NCBI GenBank assembly: GCA_002633005.1 | Contig: NMRA01000156.1 | Location: 710,488 to 774,487 of the forward strand | DNA length: 64,000 nucleotides | Origin: Phoronis australis | Taxonomy: Eukaryota > Phoronida > Phoronidae | Reading direction: 5' to 3' | Shown: one piece after another, positions 12,701 to 23,400 of the stretch | How positions within the stretch are numbered: the stretch's first letter is position 1 | Layout of the letters: every line of letters begins with the position of its first letter | The notes under the pieces: model-generated | The model's database searches: none | What the model was told of the DNA's origin: nothing | The model's input: the letters and a program-made list of their open reading frames with translations, nothing else | Program-made: the position numbers and the translations under genes

Positions 12701-13085
12701 CGAAGCCCAGCAGTAGCCTCGAACCCAAACCTGGTCGGCACAGTGCCAAGGAGAGAGCAAAAGAGCGCGCGGTCTCCGAGCCACCCCGACACAAATCTGA
12801 TGACAGGTAATGCTACATTATATTTTTCTGTCAAAATGCGTGACTTGCGTCCAAACTGCATTCACATGTCTGTGATCGAATACACCGCTTCCTTTTTTGC
12901 CTGCGAGTGTTCAGTCTGTGTTCCATCGTTTCCCTTCCAGTACAACAGTTAGTGAAACCCTAGAAGTCAGGGTTCTTTTTCACTAAAATGTTGTAACTTA
13001 ACTACGTTTTTTACACAGTCTGAATGGAGACTACTCCAAGACGCATGACTATGTCAGCACCTTAGACCATCGATATTATAGTTAA
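625..13085 (+). CDS. AGBL4: Cytosolic carboxypeptidase 6 (AGBL4/CCP6), 11 exons, N-terminus missing
   Basis: Metallocarboxypeptidase of the M14D (Nna1/CCP) family, which removes glutamates from tubulin side chains and protein C-termini in the cytosol. Eleven exons join in frame with GT-AG borders: 625-750, 1701-1825, 3589-3683, 4934-5150, 6704-6839, 7367-7481, 8684-8795, 9344-9546, 10359-10471, 12632-12806, 13019-13085. They give about 493 residues, against about 500 in vertebrate CCP6. The order is the CCP N-domain ([32 protein letters not shown]), then the peptidase with zinc ligands in [10 protein letters not shown], substrate-site [11 protein letters not shown] and DLNRHW, the third zinc histidine in YIDIHAHST, and the catalytic glutamate in [10 protein letters not shown]. 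All catalytic positions are present, so it looks functional. Only about 10-20 N-terminal residues are missing: an in-frame TGA just upstream of the first exon forces a splice there, and I could not place exon 1. CCP6 rather than CCP1/4 is chosen from the short length and overall wording. Confidence 0.95.
1701..1825 (+). CDS. AGBL4: AGBL4 exon (N-domain)
   Basis: Follows ttgtctctag and ends before gtgagc. Encodes [20 protein letters not shown] and then [20 protein letters not shown], the signature CCP N-domain beta-strands, nearly identical to vertebrate CCP6. It ends in phase 0. Confidence 0.96.
2868..3455. repeat. ACT/AGT microsatellite and 12-bp tandem array
   Basis: A long (ACT)n-type tract. 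From about 3171 it becomes a regular 12-bp tandem unit, ctactactagta, with point variants up to about 3420. It lies in the AGBL4 intron, ending about 130 bp before the exon at 3589. The 209-codon leucine/valine-rich reading frame across it is only the translation of the repeat. Confidence 0.95.
3589..3683 (+). CDS. AGBL4: AGBL4 exon (N-domain)
   Basis: Follows tgttccag. Encodes [20 protein letters not shown] and [11 protein letters not shown], with the tryptophan codon split across the next intron (TG + G). The [15 protein letters not shown] wording is diagnostic of CCP6. Confidence 0.95.
4234..4741. mobile_element. About 510-bp MITE, copy 1
   Basis: Ends are imperfect inverted repeats (tctttcata... 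and ...tatgaaaagg). The interior has inverted motifs around gtcagtatgaac and cgccagttaact. A related copy in inverse orientation lies at 54302-54816. No reading frame. It is a non-autonomous DNA element in an AGBL4 intron; the superfamily is not identified. Confidence 0.7.
4934..5150 (+). CDS. AGBL4: AGBL4 exon (end of N-domain)
   Basis: Follows ttttcacag and ends before gtaagt. Encodes [40 protein letters not shown] and [20 protein letters not shown]..., the last part of the N-domain and the linker into the peptidase domain. It completes the split tryptophan of the preceding exon and ends in phase 0. Confidence 0.96.
5151..6703. other. AGBL4 intron with no recognised feature
   Basis: AT-rich intron of 1.55 kb. 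I see no exon, RNA gene or clear repeat. A minus-strand reading frame of 145 codons (6200-6637) has no recognisable motif and is probably chance. Confidence 0.6.
6704..6839 (+). CDS. AGBL4: AGBL4 exon with first zinc ligands
   Basis: Follows ttacag and ends CAAG before gtacta. Encodes [20 protein letters not shown] then [20 protein letters not shown]. The HPGE histidine and glutamate are two of the three zinc ligands of M14 peptidases. Confidence 0.97.
7367..7481 (+). CDS. AGBL4: AGBL4 exon (substrate-binding loop)
   Basis: Encodes [20 protein letters not shown] then [18 protein letters not shown]. The NPDGV..GN.R block is the conserved CCP substrate-site motif. Donor gtaagt splits the arginine codon. 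Confidence 0.97.
8684..8795 (+). CDS. AGBL4: AGBL4 exon (DLNRHW motif)
   Basis: Follows ttttatag and ends before gtgaga. Encodes [20 protein letters not shown] then [17 protein letters not shown]. The DLNR arginine contributes to substrate carboxylate binding in the family. Confidence 0.97.
8805..9075. repeat. Degenerate tandem repeat of about 65-70 bp
   Basis: Four or so diverged units around ggtggagtcactggatcattg and attgttatgatcaattg, directly after the AGBL4 exon at 8684-8795. Intronic. Confidence 0.6.
9344..9546 (+). CDS. AGBL4: AGBL4 exon with third zinc histidine
   Basis: Follows tttgctgcag. Encodes [20 protein letters not shown], then MYGNTYDD and [20 protein letters not shown]..., ending AAKAGAARR. 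The histidine of DIHAHS is the third zinc ligand. The exon ends AG before gtattt. Confidence 0.97.
10359..10471 (+). CDS. AGBL4: AGBL4 exon with catalytic glutamate
   Basis: Follows tgttacag. Encodes [20 protein letters not shown] then [17 protein letters not shown]. The glutamate of YTLEVS is the general base of the family. The donor is taken at gtatcc because it makes EEGYLKLGRN across the splice, matching vertebrate EE-Y-KLGRN. Confidence 0.94.
10510..10665. mobile_element. hAT-like element, internal fragment
   Basis: Shares the segments accagcctt...atgggg and gatgtggaccttttaccaac with the hAT-like copies at 11930 and 34204. Both ends are missing. Intronic to AGBL4. Confidence 0.6.
11930..12429. 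mobile_element. hAT-like non-autonomous element, complete copy (500 bp)
   Basis: Begins CAGGGCTTGGAA and ends TTCCAAGCCCTG, an inverted repeat that starts with the CAGGG typical of hAT transposons. It is flanked by the direct duplication ATTCTA at 11924-11929 and 12430-12435. The interior carries a short frame starting [12 protein letters not shown] that is shared with the copy at 34204 but frameshifted here by a 4-base loss. It sits about 200 bp upstream of the AGBL4 exon at 12632. Confidence 0.8.
12632..12806 (+). CDS. AGBL4: AGBL4 exon (end of peptidase domain, basic tail)
   Basis: Follows aatatctgcag. Encodes [20 protein letters not shown], then [16 protein letters not shown] and the charged tail [20 protein letters not shown]. 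It closes the catalytic domain and begins the variable C-terminal tail. It ends AG before gtaatg, a phase that fits both candidate last exons. Confidence 0.95.
13019..13085 (+). CDS. AGBL4: AGBL4 terminal exon
   Basis: Follows tttttacacag. Encodes [20 protein letters not shown] and S, then TAA (13083-13085). It is in phase with 12632-12806. A polyadenylation signal follows about 60 bp later. The tail sequence is not conserved with vertebrates as far as I can recall. Confidence 0.8.
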
Positions 13086-13142
13086 ACAGACCCGCCACGT
13101 TTAGTTGGAAAATATCATTTCTTTGTTGCATTCTCTAGCATT

Positions 13143-13148
13143 AATAAA
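13143..13148 (+). terminator. Polyadenylation signal AATAAA for AGBL4
   Basis: AATAAA, 58 bp after the AGBL4 stop codon. It supports 13019-13085 as a genuine terminal exon. Confidence 0.65.
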
Positions 13149-14206
13149 GTTTCACAAGATTTTATTTACTCTTGAGACGGTGCTTTTAATTAGATGGCAG
13201 AAACGTTTATTGGCTTTCAGTAAGGTCGACATGTTGGTTTCCAGACCCCAAAAAATAATGACCAAGGCGGAGCCGAGGGAGTCATTATCATCAAATTTTT
13301 GGGTCTGAAAACCAACGTATTGAACGAGTGTGAAAGTCAATAATGGTTTTTATTATTGTACGATTACATTCGCTTAGTAATTTGTGGAAAGAGGCTATAT
13401 TTGAGGTTTCTATCTTATTTCACTCATTTGGTCAGTCGGCTAGCAGTTTTTAAGCCAAAACGTGGAGAGATTTTAATAAAATTTCCAGGGATGCATGAAA
13501 TGCACAAAGGAGCAATGAATTTGTTTTGGGATTGATACAATGTTTTGCGGTCAAACAACGATTGTTTTTAATCCAAAACAATCAACAAATGTCATTTGAT
13601 TATGTCAGTGCTATCACAAACTGCGCATCTGCACGCTCACCACGCATGCCGAAGTCTACGTAAATGACATCTAGACAAAATAAGTGGCATTTTAGCCTTT
13701 GAAAACGAGAACCTTTTGTACAGTGGGGTGACAATGGGAACTTTGATGCTTTGATGGAGGTCTTGCATTCACCGAGTGGTTTATATAAGGCTTTCAAGAC
13801 TATTGACTTCGGTGAAATACTGATGGTGCAGTAGTAAATTAGTGGCTTGTGAATGGAAAGATCCCAGGATTGAATCGCGATGAGATCTCCATTACTGCTC
13901 AAAAAGTTTTAAAATGAATTAAAACAGTGTTACCACAGCAGTGGTCAATATGAAATTTGACTCTGAAATATTGACCGCGGGTTAGTTTTAACTTCATAAT
14001 TTATCCAAGTTGTAATAATTGGATATAGTCCACTCATCAACCTGCTCTGAGACAAATGCCACTGAAAATATAGTTTAAAATACATGTCGTTTCAAGGAGT
14101 ATGGTTTCAGAAAGTATGGATAACTTTTGTTTTGCAACCTTTTGAGAGCACTTGCTCTGTTTGATGTAAATGCACTTTAGTTATCTCTTGGCATATGTCA
14201 CTGCAG

Positions 14207-14267
14207 GTTCACACGGCCACAAGACGAGCCTTTCTCCAAGACAAGTGGGGTCAGCTTGCGAAAGTGA
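14207..14267 (+). CDS. AGBL4: Possible alternative AGBL4 last exon
   Basis: After a good acceptor (tatgtcactgcag), the frame continues from the exon ending at 12806 (AG + G) and reads FTRPQDEPFSKTSGVSLRK then TGA. That is 20 codons, open from the first base. It could replace the 13019 exon by alternative splicing. It could also be chance, since 20 codons is short. Confidence 0.4.
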
Positions 14268-14701
14268 GGTGCCAAAGTTTTGTCCCCTGTCTGTAAAATA
14301 GCCTCGCCCTTAACGCTTGATGATATTTATGGCAGAATGCACTCGTGGCTTTGAAATACATGAAGTGTTGCTTGTACATTCAAAGTCTCTCTGTTAGATG
14401 GAGTCTCAATAATTGTCGAGAATACAATGTTTATAATTACCCTGAAGGGATTCACTTCCAAAGCTCTCCTGTCAAACACATATTTATTTTTATTTTTTTG
14501 ATTATTTATTTTATTGTTTCCTTGGCAAAACTGTCACATTGTATCATTGAGTTATAATAATAAGTTAATTCTGTTGTTCTCAGAACATAGCATGTTCAAA
14601 CATCTATACTCTAGGTACTGAAGACTTAACTATTCTTATTGTACAATGATCTTTATAGATCTCTTTATCTAAATAAATACCCATAATAAGCTTCAATTAG
14701 T

Positions 14702-14857
14702 TGTCTAAGGCAGACGAGTCAACACATGTCTAAGGCAGACGAGTCAACACATGTCTAAGGCAGACGAGTCAACACATGTCTAAGGCAGACGAGTCAACAC
14801 ATGTCTAAGGCAGACGAGTCAACACATGTCTAAGGCAGACGAGTCAACACATGTCTA
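14702..14857. repeat. 25-bp minisatellite, six identical copies
   Basis: Unit tgtctaaggcagacgagtc + aacaca, starting at 14702, 14727, 14752, 14777, 14802 and 14827, with a partial seventh. There is no variation between copies, so it is recent or homogenised. There are no unique spacers, so it is not a CRISPR. Confidence 0.97.
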
Positions 14858-16877
14858 CAAGCTCATTTCAAATACACTTTCTGAGGTAGTAATGCAATAT
14901 CCCAAAATGCCTGGATTTGACGTTGGCTCAACCTTTAGGCAATAATGTTGTGAAAGTGTTGAAATAAATCGGACAGTGACCTGTAATTACCTGTAATGAC
15001 AGCGAAGCACAAGGCAAATTACTCCTTGTGGCATCGTGCCAAGTGCAGGTTGAATTCACCAGTCATTTTGCTCGTTATCTAACTCAACAAACTGCCCATT
15101 TGAGTAGGTAAATCTCAGCTGGGCTATGTCACAACAGTAAATTACTTTGTAAACATAGCTTCAACGAATCACCGATTTCAAGAAATAAGGTGGAGCATTA
15201 CGGAAATGTCTGCCTATTTAAAGTGAGTTTTTGGTTTGGGAATATTAATCCATATTTAGGTAAAACAAAGAAAAAATGCATCAAATTATTTACTAACATA
15301 CAATTTAAATTGAGTAAATGAAGCACATTGCTAATGCTTCTGTGGTCACTTGTGAGGAATCCTACTGTCTTGGTGTTAACGTTTTTCTTAATTTCACCGT
15401 GCAATTTGTTCTGGTACCTCTTATATTCCTCATCACACCCATTCATAGTTTTGTGTAAATACTCCTGATTATTATAAGTAATTAATTTTGCATCATTGAT
15501 GGTCAACGTTCTCAAACTAGATCTCGTGTGCATAGCAGTGACAGGCGCTCCTTTCAAGATCTTCGTATGTTTTAGCTCATCACAGTTCTGTAAATCTAGG
15601 GTCTGAACTCTGTGTATGTCCCATTATTTGCACGTGGTAATGGTCAAGGCTCTGATGTGACCGAGGAAATCTGTATAAACAGGTTAACTAATGGATATCC
15701 CTTCTCATACAATGGTCACTTCAAAATTGAATTTTTTAACTATTTTTTATTCTAGTCTGTTGTAACTGTTTATTATTTTTGTACTTAATATGCTGCATCA
15801 AATCTTAATAGTCACGCTTTAAATAGCAATTTCACATGTTTTGTTTTCCTTGTGAGCTCACGAAACGGGCTGGAGAGACAAAGGGAACAATTAAAGCGGC
15901 AAACACTCCTTACATCACAAAAACTAACTTTTCAGTCAGACCACTTTCTTAAGAAGTTGGCTCTTCATGACACGTCATTTTATGATTCCAAGGAATAACG
16001 AAACGTCCGTTCTTTGCAAGTCGAGACCAATTTTGTAGAGTTAAGTGGTCTAAATTCAAAGTTATACTTCTGAGACGGAGTGTGAGTTTATATAGTCGCT
16101 TTAAAATGCCATTTCAACCTTACGTGTACATGTTGCTGTAAACTAAAATATTAAATCTTGCCTACGTCAGCTCACCATAGTTCATTCTTTCCTTAACTCG
16201 GACTAAGTTCCACCCCACTGTTATTCTAATCACACTGCTTTTCATAGAAATCAGATTTTGCCTTTACAGTACCAGACAAAAATGCCATTTCCCCTAATTT
16301 TTGCAAAAATGACCGGTAATAACCATTAGGGCGGCAAACTTCTAATTACAAAGTGGTTTGGCTACCTCACTAACTTTCCTGTCAATTACCCCGTCATTAT
16401 CGGTTATGAGGGAAGACTACAACGACGATGAATTCAGTTTCCACCCAGCCATCTTGACAGGGAATTCTGGTCATTTTGTCAGTCGCATTTGACTTGTACT
16501 GTAGGATAATATCTGCCAGTCCAAATTGTGCAACTTATCACAGTTTTTACTGTTAAATTTAAAAATATTCAGGAGAATGACTTGAAACAAGGGCCATTAT
16601 CACTCAATCATCAACTGTATCCGGCCAACAAATGGTGAATTGCCAGCTTTCACTTCCTAACCATGCATTGTTTGTTCGAGCTCAACTGTAAATTGCTCTC
16701 TTGAGAATCACACAACATATTCAAGAAGCATTACCATTGAAGACGAGATTCATATTTTTGGCATCGAGTACATTTACCTGGATGAAGGTAACATACACCA
16801 TTTTCTAATTACAAACACACACTATCTGCCTGAGTCAAGCTGAACTCTTCACCAGCAAGGGGAGTTTAGCAAATTAA

Positions 16878-16946
16878 TGTCGCCTAACATGGGTAACGGC
16901 CAAGTCAAATAATGTCGCCTAACATGGGTAACAGTCGAGTCAAATG
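16878..16946. repeat. Two tandem copies of a 37-bp unit
   Basis: aatgtcgcctaacatgggta plus acggccaagtcaaat, repeated with a few changes. Confidence 0.8.
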
Positions 16947-17101
16947 AAACCCCCAATGATGAATGCATGCTGCATGAGATCAGCACCAAGCCACAGTTGT
17001 GCTGAGCGTTTTAGTAGCAAGAAAAGCACATACGAAGCCTCTTTTGGTTCACAGAATTGTCGGATGCTGCGCAATTGTCACCCAACTTCACTAGGCAAAT
17101 T

Positions 17102-17107
17102 TTTATT
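17102..17107 (-). terminator. Polyadenylation signal AATAAA for POLR1A
   Basis: tttatt on the plus strand, i.e. AATAAA on the minus strand, about 230 bp past the POLR1A stop. Confidence 0.45.
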
Positions 17108-17334
17108 GAACCTGTTGAAAATGGACTAGAGCCAAAGCATTGATTGTGACCTGACCCCGTCATCCAGTAGATAGAAACAGTTGCCAAGCAACTACATCAT
17201 CATAGTTCCTAGCAATCCAAGTGCCGAACCAATCTAGTAAGTTCATGTCCACACAGCTGCAGCAGACAAATGACTTTCTATCCATTTCTTCCCCCATCGC
17301 CACCAGGGGTCTCTCCCGTTTTAACCCCAATGAA

Positions 17335-17435
17335 TTAGTTCAGTGGTTGTAGCAAATCAAAACATCCCGTTCCTCCGGAAACAAGCTGACCAGCAACAAT
17401 TCTGGCAGACGGGGACTTCAAGTCATCTCGGTCGC
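17335..17435 (-). CDS. POLR1A: POLR1A last exon
   Basis: Minus strand, after acceptor tttcag. Reads [20 protein letters not shown] then [12 protein letters not shown] and TAA (17335-17337). It matches the vertebrate ending LRSPSACLVVG...GGTGLFEL in position and wording. Confidence 0.95.
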
Positions 17436-20400
17436 CTGAAAGGAATATCAGGCCATATTCAAACGTGAAAGTCTCAGGAAATGCACACCATTATGGGGTG
17501 CTACTGAAAAGCAATTACGATATATGCGGACAGTAATAGGACAAAAAAGTGATTCCGTTGAGAGGGGGGAGGGATTGGCCTTCTCACTCATTAAATTACA
17601 GGCATATAACTTCATTAATATTTTAAAAGCACATGACCATGAGTCATGTAGTAAACAGACAGGCAATTCCTGCACCTTTTGTGTCAAAGGTCAATGTCTC
17701 AAAATTATTAGAGATGGTTTTTGAACTTTTTGTTGCTAGCAAAGCTTACCAGACAATGTGGCCGACTTGAGAAAGTGCATAGTGGTCTCGAAGCTCATTT
17801 TCTGCAGTGGCGAAGCAGACGACTCCATGCCGATACGATTGAATGGTTTGTAGACGCCTTCAAAGGTCATATAGTCGGCAACCAATGAAAGATGACGTGG
17901 ATCGACCTCAATACCATAGGCAGCAAACACGTCCTTGATTTCCTGAACAAAGAACAAAAGGGATATAGCGAAAAATACCAAAGGATGTTAGTTTGAGTTG
18001 TAACAGAAAAATAAAAGTCAATTGCAAGTACGGAGCAAAATCAAAAAAATAATGAAATTCAGTTGTTAATTAATCAAATTTGGCTGCATCAAGCATCACT
18101 TTATAAATTGCTAAGGACCTCTGAAGACCAGTTATTTTTGCTTTATTCCACTTTTGCATGAGGAGCCATCAACAACAGAGGACTTAGGATTTCTTTAAAG
18201 GGTCAATAGTTGCAAAAAAACAAATGAAATTTAGAAAACTGTAATGGCGCATTTGACATTTCATCTTTAAAATTATATCAAGTTAAAGTGACAAAAATAA
18301 AATTTGGGCGTCACGATTACAGGCAAACTAACATCTACTTGCACTCAGGTGGGTGACCAGCAATAAAATTGCTCCCACATAAGGATTACAGCAACTAACC
18401 ATCAATAAACCCAACCCCAACTTTTTGTTTCTCTCCATGGAAAGCCTAGTGCCTACTCATGTAATTAAAGACACTTTTTTACATGTTAGTCCACTTCAAA
18501 TGAAACTGATCCCTTTGTCACACTCACACCTTATCACACAGTAATGCTCACCTTGACTATCACCCTGCCTGCAGCCTCTATCCCGTACATGTTGGCCACA
18601 GCGTGAATGTCGTTGCTATAGAGACGGTCAAGGTCAAGGACGTCATCATACTTGAATATTTCCTTGGAAAAGAAAACCCCATGAAAACTAAACAGGCAGT
18701 TTTCGTTAACCATAATTCATCATTTAAAAGATTTTTACGAGTGCACTGAGTTCATATCAACTATTTGAATCTATGAATTCGTATGAATGGCATGACATGA
18801 TTTACACAATAATTGAGAACTAATGGTTTATATAATTTTTCACACAATCGTGATGATTTATATGATTTTTATCACTGAGCAACGATAAATGATCAGATAA
18901 TTTTTTACACAATCATGATAATTTATATGATTTTTATCACTGAGCAATGATAAATGATCAGAGGAGGTTATCCACGGATTATGCTATGAATGACGATCAA
19001 ACTGACAATCATTTATCATCAGCCTAGTGTGAATTCGTATCAGCGGAAATGAACAAATATCACCCAGGTGATATCTATAAATTAAAACCTGCAACAAAAA
19101 TGTAACCACTTAATGACATATCCTCTGCATGGGCACTAGACCTATATGATCATCCAACATTCATCTGGTGTTCACAACTATGCAAAATTACAACAATTCA
19201 ATAAACCTGCTCACCATCATGTTCACCCCCTCTGTCTTAAGTCGGTGTGTGCCTCTCTCTGGGCCCTGTTTCACCTCTGTGAGAAAGCAGCGGGCGATGC
19301 CAGGAGTCTGGTAGACCACTGACCGTCTGGCCTCGGTTTCGATTAATGACGTCATATCAAACTTGCTGTTCAGTAGGCCGAGCTGTAACAGGAAACTAAT
19401 CGTCAAATAAAGGCTTTGCGATTAGAAAAGTGGTCAACTAAGGCGGTAGCAATGGGACACCAAGGGATCAGTCAACCAATTAAAGCTATATTGCCTGGCA
19501 GAGTGGTTAATATTCAAAGCTACTGTGATTGGCTGAGTGGTTAACCAAGCCTATTTTGATTGGACGAGTGATTAAGCAAAGCTATTATCATCATATGAAA
19601 GGTTACCCAAAGCTATTGTGATTGGACGAAAAGTTAACAAAAGGTGAACTGGACAACAAGAGCTGTGGTGTTTGAACAAGTGGTCAACCAAGATCATTAT
19701 GCTCAATAAGTCAGTCATTTTACGCGAAGAGCAATTTGAGACCAAGCATATAACAGTAAGTGGACAGTCTAAATCAAAGTTTAGACAGAAGGCGGCTACG
19801 TCATAACTTTTCAGAAATCAATAAAACAAAATAATGCTCAGTAACCTTCGAACTTTTGATCAAGTTAGGAAACTACTGACACAGCCTGCTAAATCGTCAG
19901 CGTGATGCTTTGGAAAAGATAACCGACAATTGCGGGATGAAACCCTAACTACAGAATCAATCAACTATGCAACGACGGGTTTTGGGGAAACAGTAATTGT
20001 ACAATTGACAGAGCCAGTTTTTGGTGAAGCCAGCAAAATAGTATTTAGTGTGCCTCTAATACACCTCACCTTCAGCGTAACCTCACACCACTCTTCGCGG
20101 CAAACGTCGTATTTGTACTCAGCCACCATCGCGCTCGAACTCAGGACAGACTGCCAAGAGAAGACAAAAAATGAGTAGAAGGTGTTACGCGATGCAATTC
20201 ACGCCATGCATGTTCCTCAATGTACAAACAATGATTTAGTCAACCAACACATCCATGCCATACAGTTCTTATTTTTCAGAAAGGCAGACATCAGAAGACA
20301 AAAAGATGACTCACGTTTAGTCGAGTGGCATCCATTTCCCTCATTTCAGCTCCCCCTTTCTTGGCTTTCTTCGCCAACACTTCAGCACCCGCTACAGGCA

Positions 20401-23400
20401 ATTCCTCTACTCCTTGCACAGCCATCAATTCGTTATCTTCGTCTGAACCAAGATCAGCATCTGCAGGCAAACAAAGTATTTCTTAAGTTTTCGAGTCTAG
20501 CTGCACATGAACTGATAAGGTCACAGCTCACAAATACTTCTATTGACATTGTTTTCCTTGTTTCTCAAGTGCCAACTCCATAATCAAAAATACAACCAAA
20601 AAGTCTATCCTAAACTTCGTCTCCCTTTCAAGCACTGAAGTCAAATAACACACGTTACTTACTTGTTACCATTTAGCAACACCCAAAACTACCTGAGTGT
20701 TTGAAATGTTTCTCAAACTTTGCCTCCCTTTAAGAACACTACCCCCAAACACAAATCTTGTGTAAAAACAGCAATGTCAAAACTGAACATATCTATTTCA
20801 GGCACCAAAAAAGGAACACCACCAAGACCTGCCTACAACAAACCATGTCCATAGCACCAACTATGTTAAAACACTAAATTAAACTCCCACACTCAAACAC
20901 TATCCAAGGTCTAAAGAACAGCCAAAGACCCATCTCAGGATTAACTCAAGCTCTGACAGTAACCAAATTCTACCTAACATGTTCACAAACACTGCCAAAG
21001 GTCCACCAACAATGTTGAAATATTACCAAAGCTCCGCCTATAACAAACTCCGCCTCCAGGCACCCAAAGCTGCATTGCTACAGTAAAAACACTACCGAAA
21101 CTGTGCACGAAACAGTCTTCACCTCCCAAGTTTTAACACTGCCAAGCTTTGCCATTCTTGTCAAAACACCAAAACATTATGCAAGCTTCGCCTGTAACAC
21201 GCTCCTCCTCCCGAGTTCAAACATCGCCTAAGCTCCGTCTCCAGCAACTCACCAGACTCCGCCTCACCACTGTCACCCATCTCTTGTCGCTCTTCCTCTT
21301 CTCCTGCGTAGTCCCGTTCCTGTTGCTGCCGTTCTCGATACTTAGTGGCAGCAGCATCACCATCATTCTGATCATCGTCTGACACATCTTCGTCCTCATT
21401 GGCTGGCTGAGACGGAGCGTCGTCTTCACGCGTGGGTTGCTGGAATCTTGCTTTAATGACTGCTGTCTGAAGTAATCTGTAAGCATGAAAAACCAAATTA
21501 ACAAATTTCAAAGTTGCTACTGGTAAAAAACGTTATGCTCTTGTCAGCACACTAACTTTGGAGTTGCTCAATCGAGGGTGAAGACTTCTTTGTAATGACA
21601 TGATTTTTTGTCATTTGTGGCTTGAAGCTTTGACACAAGACAAAGAACAGAAGCACGCACGTCCCGTCCATTAACAATTGACAAATGCAAGTTTTTGCAC
21701 TCTGTTGTTGAAACTTTACGTAAATTTCAGTGCAATCAATCCTACATGCAAAGACATTATTAGGCAATTTGCTGCAAAGAAATTGGTCTCAACTCAGATC
21801 TCACCGATTCTGGGCTAAATAAAACACTGCTGCTGAAAATTGAACTCAACGAGGATTATCTAAGATCATCTATATTTCTAAAAATATACAAAGCGATAAT
21901 GTCCTACGACTGAGCTTTGAAATTTTTCGTGCATCAGTGAACATCGACTGTGAGGAGAAGAACAACGTGTTTGGAAGACCGAACATTTCTGTTGAGTGAG
22001 TCACATGGTTTGGAGTTATTCTGATCACTGTCTTGTTGCTTACCAGTACAACTTATGAACTGTGATGTTCATCTAGTGTTTTGGTTGTATTGCCGGTCAG
22101 TGACAAATGCTTCCTGATGATGGTTTTATGACAATAAACCGAAATTTTAGCAACTTCATTTTCAACTTTCTCCAGTTACTATGGAGAAAAATGCATGCCA
22201 GGATTGGTCTAGTTTTACAAAAAGTAAAGCCAATATATGTTTCCGAGCAGACATCAACATGAAATGAATGACCTATCGCGCCAGTTTCTCAATTTCCTCA
22301 GTGTCAACACTGCAACTCACGGTGCAACCTAAAGTAAAACTTCGTAACTACTGTAGTAATTTTGCTGCAAAACGGTGATCAGCACGGCACCAGTATTCTA
22401 AGTGTGATGCGAGTGCCCTACTAGTGCACAGCATTGTGATGAATACAGTGGAACCTGAGAGGGCGCTAACGTATGCTGCTGCGCGTTTAGTTATGAACGT
22501 TACCAAATAAAGGAGCACAATGCCTAACACAGTTTCAAGAGCAACGCGGAGCGTTGAAATGTGCCCACGAATGCATTGCAAATGGTGTGCTTTTAGGGTT
22601 ATTCATTTGTATCATAAAAATGGCCACTAGAAAGCGCAAAAACATACAATCCATCCAAAAACAAGAACATGCCATATTTCATAAAAATCTGTCAAGGAAC
22701 TTCAGAGAAACAAAGGAAACAGAATAAAATGAATTGCCACTAGTGGGCACAGTGTCCGTTGGATCCGCCTGAAAGTCGTCGTCATCTGTTGTTAACATCA
22801 TATAAATATACTTACTAAATTTCGTAAAGATCCTGCAAACGGTTTAGGAGATACAGCCATAGGCGTAATAAAACAAAACTGCCACTAGGAGGCGCCATAG
22901 TAGTCGAAATCGTCGGAAAATCATCGTAAACATTCCTCTTTATAGTAAGCACATACAAGCCAATTTCCACAATCATCCTTTGAGCGGTTTGGTTAATAGA
23001 GGGGTGGACGCAAAAAAACTCGAAAACAGTAAAAATGGTCACTAGGTGGCGCAAACTACGTCGAATCCATCCGAAAACGGGAGGATAGCGTCATCTCACA
23101 AATATGTGCCTACATACCAAATTTCATGAAAATCCGTTCTGGACTTTTGAAGATACAAAGGTAAGCGTAAAAAACTAAAATTGCCACTACGGGGCACACC
23201 GGTAGTCGCATCCATCCGAAAGTTCACTTATGGCGTCCCATCCACGGAAGGAAAAAATGTGTAAAATTTCATGAACATGCCTCAAGGCGTTTTGGAGATA
23301 GAGCAGCGGACGCAGGACGGACGGAGATGACGGCATAATGCGTCCTCATAGAAATACGTGGGCGCATAAAAATGAAACCAAATCTGCTCATTTTTTGATT

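Larger units (their letters stand above)
14268..17334. other. Intergenic region between convergent AGBL4 and POLR1A
   Basis: About 3 kb between the two 3' ends. It holds the 25-bp minisatellite at 14702 and the 37-bp duplication at 16878. I see no exon or RNA gene. A minus frame at 15198-15557 (119 codons) has no recognisable motif. Confidence 0.6.

Noticed and set aside
14702-14857. Regular direct repeats as a CRISPR array
   Set aside because: Units are contiguous with no unique spacers, in an animal genome; likewise 33961-34080 and 58274-58427.
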